Below, in pieces: positions 7,861-15,272 of a stretch of DNA of 64,000 nt (position 1 is the first letter of the stretch; every line of letters begins with the position of its first letter). Source of the DNA: Bacterioplanoides sp965200585. Its GTDB lineage: Bacteria; Pseudomonadota; Gammaproteobacteria; Pseudomonadales; Oceanobacteraceae. The stretch lies in the NCBI RefSeq assembly GCF_965200585.1, contig NZ_OZ241361.1; one strand, given 5' to 3'. Made by a program: the position numbers and the translations under genes. The notes under the pieces are model-generated. The model ran no database searches. It had not been told where the DNA came from and saw only the letters and a program-made list of their open reading frames with translations.

Positions 7861-9702
7861 TTATTCATCATTGAGGCGAATTGCCTTAACACTTCCTAAG
7901 TTGATAACTTCATCTTTAATACCTCTTAGAATTGAATCTGCCCATTCTTTCGCTTGGGTTTCAGATGCACCATCATTTCTTGATAATCCGTGTAAATGAG
8001 GCAGGGATCTGTGACCGTAGCTCTCAAAGTACGATGCCGCTACCTTTCTAACTCTTTCTGTTTTCCAGGTATGGTCTTTTTGTGGCCACCCATTTCTAAC
8101 AGCGACGAGGCCAAGGAATACTTTGAAGTCAACATCTGACATACACTGGCTATCTTTTCGGAATACTAATAAGGTGCTTCGTCCCGTTTCTTTTGGCTTA
8201 AGCTCCAATTCCATTAAATAGATATAGCCCAGTGAGGAAATATTGATTTCTACCCATGCAATCTGCCTAGGCCTCCTAGATTGACCACTATCGAGTTCAT
8301 CAACCATCTTCCAACTCCTTTGCCTTTTATCAGAAGGAAATGAGTTAACAACCTCACCATCAATTTGGACAGGCTCTGTTCCATATCGAGTCATAACCTC
8401 CCATTCATCATCAATTGTTAGCTCACGCAGCTGCTTGATCATTGCTATGAAGCCTTCGAGGTCTCTACTAGCTTGTACATGGGACCCAAAGCTGTTGGTT
8501 CCAGTGTTATCGGAATCCTCATTTGGAGGCCTATGGCCTTCACCGTCACTATCATCAGATGGATATACCGGGTGATCATATTGACCACTACGTATATGCG
8601 TAAACTTAAGAGACCCTAACACGCTAAATTTATTTTCTGGAGAGATGACGATAGATGGTCCTGTGATAAGGTCATCGCTTTGTTCTTCATCTAATTCAGG
8701 TTCTAGTTCATCTTCAAATAGATCTTCTTCGGGCTCACCATAAAAACCCTCCTGATCGGTAGCAAAGCCGGGTTTGGTTCCATTTTCCCCCTCATCAGTT
8801 TCAATATACGGATCAAATTCATCTACGTAACCACAGCTGATGATATTTGAGACGAAGATAGCCCATATTTTTTCTCCTTCTGGAGAATTGTATGAAAATG
8901 GTTTCCCTGAGACAGTTAGTTTTGTCAAACCTTCAAAGGGAAACTTCGCTTTCATAGTCATGGGTAGGCGATACGAATCACTTATGGAGGTTTCATTACG
9001 ACTAGCTGCATATTTGATACTATTGCGAGGGTAGCCAAACCACGATCTACCTTGCTTATTATAAAAACTTCGATAAGCGACGAGCTGCTCTTCCCTGCTA
9101 AGCCTTTTCAATGCTTTAAGGCCATATCCTTTCCATTCAACATATCGATCCATACTCCCGTTTATGGCTGCATTGCAAAAGCGGTTGCTGACACAGGTGT
9201 AGAAGTTGAAAAGCTCAATGCATGGGATTGCTAAGTACTGTGTGCGTTTCTTTTGGTTTAGAACTGGAACTATGGCCAAATAGTTACCTTTCATACTATG
9301 CAGATTTTTGCCGAGTTGAATAGCGTTCATTGGTAGCGACCAATCGAAATTTACACCGTCTATTTCTACCGATTGATTATACTTAACAATTTGTATCTTT
9401 CTTGTATCTATTTCGTATTGGCCATCCATTACCCCTGGAAGATAGACTCGCTGACCATCTTTCCATACCGAACCAGTTTTTAAGTCTCTAATCCAATTTA
9501 AAGGGATGTCTGTTACTACTTGGTGTTTGCCATTCAGGCTAGCGTTATGCAAAGGCTTAGCTATTCCATCCGGGTGAATTCCTGACATGTAAACATTGGT
9601 CGTAGGGTAGTGACCATTGAATCGATGTATTTCACCAAAGCCATCAATACGCCAGTAACCTGGTTGCTTTGACATTCGAGCTTTGTTTGCATCTCTTGGC
9701 AT
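7861..9702 (-). CDS. TnsE-like Tn7 transposition protein
   Basis: A 613-residue protein in the position of the fifth transposition gene after tnsABC-tniQ, as in Tn7 and in Tn6022 (tniE). The C-terminal third, with IAWVEINISSLGYIYLMELE and then FRKDSQ, resembles the TnsE C-terminal domain as I remember it. In Tn7, TnsE steers insertion to replicating DNA through the sliding clamp. Between about residues 325 and 375 there is a very acidic low-complexity linker. It is longer than Tn7 TnsE (538). A 113-bp gap separates it from tniQ, so it may have its own promoter, while endA-like follows closely. The family call rests on position plus a modest C-terminal likeness. Confidence 0.68.
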   Translation of the reverse strand: MPRDANKARMSKQPGYWRIDGFGEIHRFNGHYPTTNVYMSGIHPDGIAKPLHNASLNGKHQVVTDIPLNWIRDLKTGSVWKDGQRVYLPGVMDGQYEIDTRKIQIVKYNQSVEIDGVNFDWSLPMNAIQLGKNLHSMKGNYLAIVPVLNQKKRTQYLAIPCIELFNFYTCVSNRFCNAAINGSMDRYVEWKGYGLKALKRLSREEQLVAYRSFYNKQGRSWFGYPRNSIKYAASRNETSISDSYRLPMTMKAKFPFEGLTKLTVSGKPFSYNSPEGEKIWAIFVSNIISCGYVDEFDPYIETDEGENGTKPGFATDQEGFYGEPEEDLFEDELEPELDEEQSDDLITGPSIVISPENKFSVLGSLKFTHIRSGQYDHPVYPSDDSDGEGHRPPNEDSDNTGTNSFGSHVQASRDLEGFIAMIKQLRELTIDDEWEVMTRYGTEPVQIDGEVVNSFPSDKRQRSWKMVDELDSGQSRRPRQIAWVEINISSLGYIYLMELELKPKETGRSTLLVFRKDSQCMSDVDFKVFLGLVAVRNGWPQKDHTWKTERVRKVAASYFESYGHRSLPHLHGLSRNDGASETQAKEWADSILRGIKDEVINLGSVKAIRLNDE

Positions 9703-9815
9703 TCATACCCCCAAAGTTAAGTAAATACTCAAATCAGAGTCTAAATCTTGATCCCACAGCAATTCAATATATAACTACATTATTAAGCAGATTCTATCTT
9801 GGGCATATGAGGGAA

Positions 9816-10946
9816 TTAACTAAATAATTTACTCAGTCTTTTATGGCAAGCTGTTACATCGGCATCAAATAGGTCTGCTAGATAACATGCTTTAACTGGC
9901 ACACCTTTTCGGCGTAAGTGGTTGAATGCCATAAGGAATTCTTGGTCGCTGGGGAAGTATTTCCTTCCATAAAACTCTTCTTTAAATACCTTATCAACCC
10001 AGAAAGGTATAAATGAATAATCTGATAAAACAGAGTAAGAAAATTCAGTTCCTTTAGATAGAGCAACCAATCGATATGGCCAATCCTCTAAGAGCCAAAA
10101 CACAGCACTCATCAAAATACAACGATCTGCCGATGATAAAGAGTCAATCCCTTTTGGGTTCTTAACGCTAGTCAGTGGTATACCTGAGGCCCATTCGATT
10201 CTTTCGGACAAGGGTTCTGATCTTTTCTTGGTGAGAGAGCTTGCAAGCACCCATAAACCTGAGAATACACATAACCAATGTGATGTGGGAATAGGAAAAA
10301 CAATCTCTTTTTTTATGAATGCATTTAGGAAGTCGATATATATTCTGGGGATGTAGTGACGGATTCCTTCTTCAGAGCTTTGGTTTAATGGGGTGTAACA
10401 CTCAGAACAGGACTTTAAGTCAGATAGTGGTAGCTCATATTTTTTGCCACTGATCGCATGGCGATGAATAGCAATATAAGACCCACAGGATGGACATGAG
10501 TCTTTCAAAAGAACTTTATGTATTGGGCATACGGTGAAAAAAGATAATCGCCAATACTTTCGAAAATGAGGGATTTGATCTCCAGCGAGGCATTCTGCGC
10601 AGTAGTGCATTCCTCCCCGTTTTCTCTTTCTATGATAAACCCCAATGGGAATCAGATTTTTAGTTAGTGAATTGGGACTCAAGCTTTCGTATACGCATCC
10701 CACATATTCTTTAAGGCTAAGGGAGTTAATGGAATATATGGAGTTGTTCGTGCTTTTAGATAAGCTCAGTAATAGTTCTTTTTGAGGGGTTCGATCAACG
10801 TCGCGAGAAAAAATAGACGGTGAACATTGTAAGATCTGCGTGAAGAAACTATTTAAGAAAAACCCATTGCTAAGGGCTAGTCTAGTCAACCATGATGAAA
10901 GAATCTCATGGTTAATTGGCTTTGGTTGGATAGGTAAAATACACAT
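9816..10946 (-). CDS. tniQ: TniQ/TnsD-family target-selection protein
   Basis: A 376-residue TniQ-domain protein, shorter than Tn7 TnsD (508). Zinc-finger residues are visible in HYCAEC (about 114-119), VCPIHK and SCPSCGS (through about 160), the usual CxxC...CxxH...CxxC pattern, with a second pair in SCSECYTP. TniQ/TnsD proteins recognise the attachment site and recruit TnsC. Given the insertion in comM, this protein is the probable comM-recognising factor (inference). Its ATG shares one base with the tnsC stop (TAATG), so translation is likely coupled. The C-terminal part probably carries the DNA-binding helices. Confidence 0.88.
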   Translation of the reverse strand: MCILPIQPKPINHEILSSWLTRLALSNGFFLNSFFTQILQCSPSIFSRDVDRTPQKELLLSLSKSTNNSIYSINSLSLKEYVGCVYESLSPNSLTKNLIPIGVYHRKRKRGGMHYCAECLAGDQIPHFRKYWRLSFFTVCPIHKVLLKDSCPSCGSYIAIHRHAISGKKYELPLSDLKSCSECYTPLNQSSEEGIRHYIPRIYIDFLNAFIKKEIVFPIPTSHWLCVFSGLWVLASSLTKKRSEPLSERIEWASGIPLTSVKNPKGIDSLSSADRCILMSAVFWLLEDWPYRLVALSKGTEFSYSVLSDYSFIPFWVDKVFKEEFYGRKYFPSDQEFLMAFNHLRRKGVPVKACYLADLFDADVTACHKRLSKLFS

Positions 10947-11839
10947 TAGAGTGCACTAATACTTTCTCGCACTCGCATCCCTGGCCCTATATATCCACAT
11001 TTTTGTATGGACTCTAGGTCAATGACCTCTAGTCCATTTCTTAACGAATATGAAGCCGCTGTGTTTAAGAGAGTGGATATTTCACCTATTGACCCCTCTG
11101 TGATAGCAAGGATTTTTTTACTTAGCTCAGGGGAGTGAAGGTTGGATCTTTCTTTTAAGGGGATTACTCTCTCGAAGGTGCTCAGTAACTGGCGAAAGCT
11201 CTTATCGTATCGCCACCTAGGGATGATCATGGGTGGAAAACGGTTTTGAATTTGGGGATCAACACTTACGGCCCTTAGTAAATCAGAAGTTCCACAGCCA
11301 ACAATAGATACCTGAAGCTGATTGCTCAGGTACTTTATCATGTTCAGAAAGTGTTGCTGCTTGGTTGATGATCCGGCCAGGATATTATGGAGCTCATCTA
11401 TGATCATGACCTTCAGCTCTATCTTTTTCAGCACAGATATAGTCCGTTCTCTTTTTGCAGCGATAGAAGATGCTGGCACTCTTTCATATAATTTACATAG
11501 TATGTGAGTATAAAAGTCCGCTTCAGAAGGCGTTGGAGGCGCTTCGAAATACATCGTTGGAGTAATCAGATTCTCCGTATCAAATGATTCGTCTGGTAAG
11601 TGACGTTGGCAAAAACGTTTAACGATTTCTGTTTTCCCGTTATTTGTTGCTCCGACCAGTAGCATGTTGGGCATCCTTGACACTCTTGGGTGAGACAATA
11701 GTCCCTCTAATTTATGCATGGCATCCTGGGCAGTCGGGTATCCAATCCATCTGGGTTTATGGATTTCTTGAATTCTGTCATCTATGTCCATTTCAAGCTT
11801 CGGAATGCAGTCTTTATGTAAGTGCTGGTAATTATCCAT
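10946..11839 (-). CDS. tnsC: TnsC/TniB-family AAA+ ATPase
   Basis: A 297-residue AAA+ ATPase. Walker A is GATNNGKT (63-70) and Walker B is VMIIDELHN (about 142-150). The family forms filaments on target DNA and relays between the target-selection protein (TniQ) and the TnsAB transposase. It is shorter than Tn7 TnsC (555) and of the compact TniB size. The start ATG is at 11839, 9 bp after the tnsB stop. Confidence 0.92.
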   Translation of the reverse strand: MDNYQHLHKDCIPKLEMDIDDRIQEIHKPRWIGYPTAQDAMHKLEGLLSHPRVSRMPNMLLVGATNNGKTEIVKRFCQRHLPDESFDTENLITPTMYFEAPPTPSEADFYTHILCKLYERVPASSIAAKRERTISVLKKIELKVMIIDELHNILAGSSTKQQHFLNMIKYLSNQLQVSIVGCGTSDLLRAVSVDPQIQNRFPPMIIPRWRYDKSFRQLLSTFERVIPLKERSNLHSPELSKKILAITEGSIGEISTLLNTAASYSLRNGLEVIDLESIQKCGYIGPGMRVRESISAL

Positions 11840-11848
11840 TCATAGGCC

Positions 11849-13735
11849 TCAGCTAATGTCTACATCGGTGAATGGTTGAATCTCTTCATCAAAATCGCTG
11901 TCTATTATTTCTGCTGCCACTGCGGCAACTCCAGCAGTTTCATCCTTATTGTGAGCTGCACTCCAAGTAGAACGGCGCTGTGCAAACCTTCGCTTACGCT
12001 TCTCCGAAGCCCTTTGTTGTTTAGCTAAACGAGTTTTTTCTATTGATGCCACTTCAATTTCACGCATTTTGGCTATGCCCTGAAAAATTATGTCTTCGCT
12101 AATCAGAGCTCTATGCTCATTTTTCAGGGACTTTTGTACTTCCCTCAGTTCCCACAAGCTTATAGACGGCCTGGTATTATCTAAGTAAGGAACGGACACA
12201 TATTTGTTTGTATCAGGATCAAAAAAGTGCACGGCACTTATATCTCGAGGATCTCGCGCAAAAATAAACTTTTGTGCCTTTTGATTTTTGTCTTTGGTGC
12301 CAATCCATTTCTTTAGTACAGGAGAAAAGTAATGGATGTTATCAATCACTACGCCTTGCCTTTGAATAGAGCGCTCTACATAGGGAGTGAAATTAAGCCT
12401 TAGTGTTTCTTCATCTTCAATTGGCAAAGGCATGCCAATACCTGGAGTACTACTGTTTCCGAAAATAAGCTCCTCATATTTTTTTATTGGAGGAACATCA
12501 GCAATCCCACGGTGAGGCTTATGGTGATAGTAATATACAATAAATACCGTAAACCACATCTCTAGCTCGCGTAATGTCATGCAAGCCTTGCCTTCCGAGT
12601 TATAGTCAAGTTTATCTTTTACACTAGAAAAAGTTGTTCCTGGGATAGTATGAACTTCTGACATAAACGTCCGAAATACACGCTCCACATGAGGACCGAA
12701 GTTAGGCATTCCGCGGGGGCGAAACTCCAGGATAATTCCGTGTTGTTGACACGCTCTTCTGAGCATATTCCCATGAAACTCTTTAGCATTGTCAACATGG
12801 ATCTTCCTCATCTTGTCGTGGATTGGCCACTCAAGATCTACATTTCGATTAGCTAGCCAGTTATCTTTTGTCGAGATAGCGTGGGCAATACATAGGCCAG
12901 CGCTATGAGCGCTTGGGTGTTCAAGTGTTAGGCAAAAGCCTGATATCATACGAGTTGCTACATCGATAGTGATGGTGAGAAATGGTTTGCCTATTGGCTG
13001 ACGGTGTAAGTCGTCGACTATGATCAGATCGACGGGTGTATGATCAACCTGGACAACGGCATTAGGGTAATCCGCTCCTGGAAACTTTCCTAGAATCGGA
13101 CGGTAAGACTGTTTGGCAAATTTTGAGCCTAGGCGCCTTTTTACAGCCTCTTTTTCTTCTATCGCCGAAACTCGTGCATAAATTGTATTTTTATCCGGTG
13201 TAGGCAGGTCTAATTTGAAACACTCACTCTTAATCTCTTTGTAGAGCTTTAGAACAGAAGGTCTTTCAGGAAGCAGAAATACTTGTTCAATCTTCGCATT
13301 GATAACCTCTTCTACTTCTTTATTAATTTTCAGTGAGCCTTTATCGCTACGCTCTTTTCTTAATAGTGAAGACACCAAGCCAGTTTTTTCATATGCACGA
13401 ATCCAGCGATATATTGTGGTTATCCCTTTGCCGTTCTTTCTTGCTATCTTTTTGACATCTTCTGCCGTGCGAGAATGCATATGCAAGAGAGGAGATATAA
13501 TCTCAAAACGCTCAACTGCTGACTGCCAATCAGAATCTTGAGACACTAAATGTCGGTTGTCCGCCTTCTGTATGTATTCCAAAGAGTGCTTACTTCGAAG
13601 ATCGCTGATTCGAGCGATGGAGGTTTCGTCTGTTTCAATACTCCGCACAATAGCTTCACTGAACCCTTTCAGTTCAAGAACGACAACGCTATTCCCATTA
13701 AGATAAACCAAGCTGCCAGGAGAAACCGACTTCAT
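11849..13735 (-). CDS. tnsB: TnsB-like DDE transposase
   Basis: A 628-residue integrase-fold (rve) transposase. The catalytic triad is Asp231 in VQVDHTPVD, Asp315 in IHVDNAKEF and Glu351 in HVERVF, with 35 residues between the last two (DD35E). Helix-turn-helix segments precede the core (about 95-135, with GKGITTIYRWI). It joins the 3' transposon ends to target DNA and binds the terminal repeats. The C-terminal region is basic with an acidic tail, where TnsB proteins contact TnsC. ATG overlaps the tnsA stop by four bases (ATGA), a standard tnsA-tnsB arrangement. Confidence 0.95.
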   Translation of the reverse strand: MKSVSPGSLVYLNGNSVVVLELKGFSEAIVRSIETDETSIARISDLRSKHSLEYIQKADNRHLVSQDSDWQSAVERFEIISPLLHMHSRTAEDVKKIARKNGKGITTIYRWIRAYEKTGLVSSLLRKERSDKGSLKINKEVEEVINAKIEQVFLLPERPSVLKLYKEIKSECFKLDLPTPDKNTIYARVSAIEEKEAVKRRLGSKFAKQSYRPILGKFPGADYPNAVVQVDHTPVDLIIVDDLHRQPIGKPFLTITIDVATRMISGFCLTLEHPSAHSAGLCIAHAISTKDNWLANRNVDLEWPIHDKMRKIHVDNAKEFHGNMLRRACQQHGIILEFRPRGMPNFGPHVERVFRTFMSEVHTIPGTTFSSVKDKLDYNSEGKACMTLRELEMWFTVFIVYYYHHKPHRGIADVPPIKKYEELIFGNSSTPGIGMPLPIEDEETLRLNFTPYVERSIQRQGVVIDNIHYFSPVLKKWIGTKDKNQKAQKFIFARDPRDISAVHFFDPDTNKYVSVPYLDNTRPSISLWELREVQKSLKNEHRALISEDIIFQGIAKMREIEVASIEKTRLAKQQRASEKRKRRFAQRRSTWSAAHNKDETAGVAAVAAEIIDSDFDEEIQPFTDVDIS

Positions 13736-14391
13736 AAATCACCTTTCACGCGTATCAATGTTCTCATTGTTAGTGGGGCGTCCAGATCACACACAATGCG
13801 ACCGTTAGCTATCAAATACCATATAACTGGAAGCACTTTTGCCTGATCTCGCTTATGACTAAAAAGAGCGGCCATTAGTAGGCTCGGATCTGCCATTCCT
13901 AGGTCATCAAGAATAGTAAGGACATGCTCAGCCATAGGTTCTTCAACTTTCCAATCCTTATAGCCCCAAAGAAACTTAGCGTTAGCCAGGAAGGGAGTCC
14001 TAATTTCTACTTCTGTTAGAACTTTGAAACTCCAGCCCCTTCTACAGGCAACAGACCTAGCCTTACGTAACTTGGGAAATAATTGTTTTCTTTGGCCTTT
14101 GAGGTCAGCTCGGTATTTAATTTCATAGAGTAGTGGAGGAATACGCAGGTCTTCACGGTAATACACAAGCCCATCTGGAGTGTAAGGGCGTTCAATCCCA
14201 AAGGAATCGGAGTAGGTAATGGTAAGAGGCTGGGGGACGACACTGTCAATGCCGGAATCGAAGCGTGCGAGCTCCATAAAGTCACGCTCCAGAGCGGATT
14301 CATAGGAACCAATATCAGGTATGGCACCTGAAACACTACGATTGGTGATACCGATTAACCTGGCTTTGGATGTATAAAAGCTGGGATTCAT
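13732..14391 (-). CDS. tnsA: TnsA-like endonuclease
   Basis: A 219-residue restriction-endonuclease-like protein that cuts the 5' transposon ends, making cut-and-paste transposition possible. Nuclease motifs: Glu31/Glu35 in SYESALERDF, Asp73 in YTPDG, and Glu90-x-Lys92 in LYEIKYR. A C-terminal part (about 105-215) would contact TnsC. ATG at 14391 is preferred; GTG at 14397 would add two residues. The start lies only 55 bp inside the transposon end at 14446, so the promoter, ribosome binding site and terminal TnsB sites must share this short space or extend into the gene. Confidence 0.9.
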   Translation of the reverse strand: MNPSFYTSKARLIGITNRSVSGAIPDIGSYESALERDFMELARFDSGIDSVVPQPLTITYSDSFGIERPYTPDGLVYYREDLRIPPLLYEIKYRADLKGQRKQLFPKLRKARSVACRRGWSFKVLTEVEIRTPFLANAKFLWGYKDWKVEEPMAEHVLTILDDLGMADPSLLMAALFSHKRDQAKVLPVIWYLIANGRIVCDLDAPLTMRTLIRVKGDL

Positions 14392-14395
14392 TACC

Positions 14396-14422
14396 ACATA
14401 CCTTTGGAAACCATAGGTATGT
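14396..14422. repeat. Inverted repeat at the tnsA start, inside the right transposon end
   Basis: ACATACCTTTGG (14396-14407) and CCATAGGTATGT (14411-14422) are twelve-base arms with one mismatch around AAA. The repeat sits over the tnsA translation start region and 24 bp inside the terminus. It could be a TnsB binding arrangement, an operator controlling the tns genes, or an mRNA hairpin covering the tnsA ribosome binding site. Confidence 0.6.
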
Positions 14423-14446
14423 TATCTTTTATGTCTAGAACTTACA

Positions 14447-14451
14447 GCGGT
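14447..14451. repeat. Probable 5-bp target site duplication (one copy)
   Basis: GCGGT lies between the transposon terminus (ACA at 14446) and comM sequence. It is the reverse complement of ACCGC, the target duplication I recall for comM-inserted AbaR elements. The second copy would be at the left end, outside the window. Confidence 0.6.
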
Positions 14452-15114
14452 GGTGGTAAACCTAAGCCTGGAGAAATCTCTCTGGCCCATGGCGGGGTGT
14501 TGTTTCTTGATGAATTACCGGAGTACAGCCGTAAGGTACTGGATGTGCTGCGTGAGCCATTGGAAAGTGGCCGTATTGTGATCAGTCGTGCCAATCGCTC
14601 TATGACCTACCCGGCAAACTTCCAGCTGATTGCCGCTATGAACCCTTGTCCGTGTGGTTACTTTGGTGACCCGTCCGGGCGTTGCCAGTGTACCACCGAT
14701 CAGATTCGCCGTTATCAGGGACAGGCATCCGGGCCATTATTAGACCGGATTGATTTGCATGTGGAAGTACCACCGATTCCAACGGCCATGTTACAGCAGG
14801 CGGCTCAGGGCGATTCAACCACCTCGGTTCAACAACGGGTGATGCAGGCGCGGGAACGTCAGCTGGCGCGGCAGGGCTGTATCAATGCCGAATTAAGTGG
14901 TGATGTGCGTGATCAGGTATGTGCGTTACAGGAAAGTGATCGGGAGTGGCTGCTATCTGCCATTGAAACGCTCAATTTATCAGCCCGTGCCTATCACCGG
15001 GTGTTAAAGATTGCCCGCACGATTGCCGATTTGCAGGTCAAAGAAAGTATCGAACGGCCGCATTTATTAGAGGCATTAAGTTATCGCACGATTGATCGCT
15101 ATTTGCAGAAATAA
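14447..15114 (+). pseudogene. comM: comM 3' fragment, disrupted by the transposon
   Basis: The frame encodes the C-terminal part of ComM/YifB, a Mg-chelatase-like AAA+ helicase that drives branch migration in natural transformation. Recognisable ComM segments are GGGKPKPGEISLAHGG, VLFLDELPEYSRKVLDVLRE (Walker B), AAMNPCPCGYFGDP and LLDRIDLHVEVP. The 5' half, including the Walker A region, is separated by the transposon and lies outside the window. Possible starts in frame inside the transposon end (ATG at 14419 and 14431) could still give a C-terminal fragment, but it would lack the ATP-binding loop. Confidence 0.93.
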
Positions 15115-15132
15115 TGACACCGGGAGAAGAGA

Positions 15133-15249
15133 ATGAATAAGCAGCTGTTAATCTTTTTAATGACATTACTGGTGATCATTGCCGGGTTAAGTTATTGGCA
15201 TATCAATCGTACCAACCCCTATAGTTCACCGGTTTTCTTTGGTGAATAG
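15133..15249 (+). CDS. 38-residue membrane peptide downstream of comM
   Basis: An ATG at 15133 follows a strong GGGAGAAGA ribosome binding site, 18 bases after the comM stop. The peptide starts with MNKQ, then has a hydrophobic run (LLIFLMTLLVIIAGLSYW) long enough for one membrane span, and a polar tail ending VFFGE. I do not recognise a family. The spacing suggests it was co-transcribed with comM before the insertion; its expression now may depend on a promoter within the transposon or the comM remnant. Confidence 0.5.
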   Translation: MNKQLLIFLMTLLVIIAGLSYWHINRTNPYSSPVFFGE

Positions 15250-15272
15250 TATCGAAGCCGGCACGATTTTAT

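Larger units (their letters stand above)
1..14446. mobile_element. Right part of a Tn7-like transposon inserted in comM
   Basis: The stretch carries tnsA, tnsB, tnsC, tniQ and a tnsE-like gene in Tn7 order, followed by cargo (nuclease, type II CBASS, small genes). It is more AT-rich than the chromosome to its right. The right terminus is placed at 14446: reading inward from there on the minus strand the sequence begins TGTAAGTTCTAGACA, fitting the TGT ends of Tn7-like elements. The next base starts ComM coding sequence. Known family: AbaR/Tn6022-type elements insert in comM, carry the same set of five transposition genes and make 5-bp duplications. The left end and the comM 5' part are outside the window, so total size and the duplication cannot be confirmed here. 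Confidence 0.88.
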
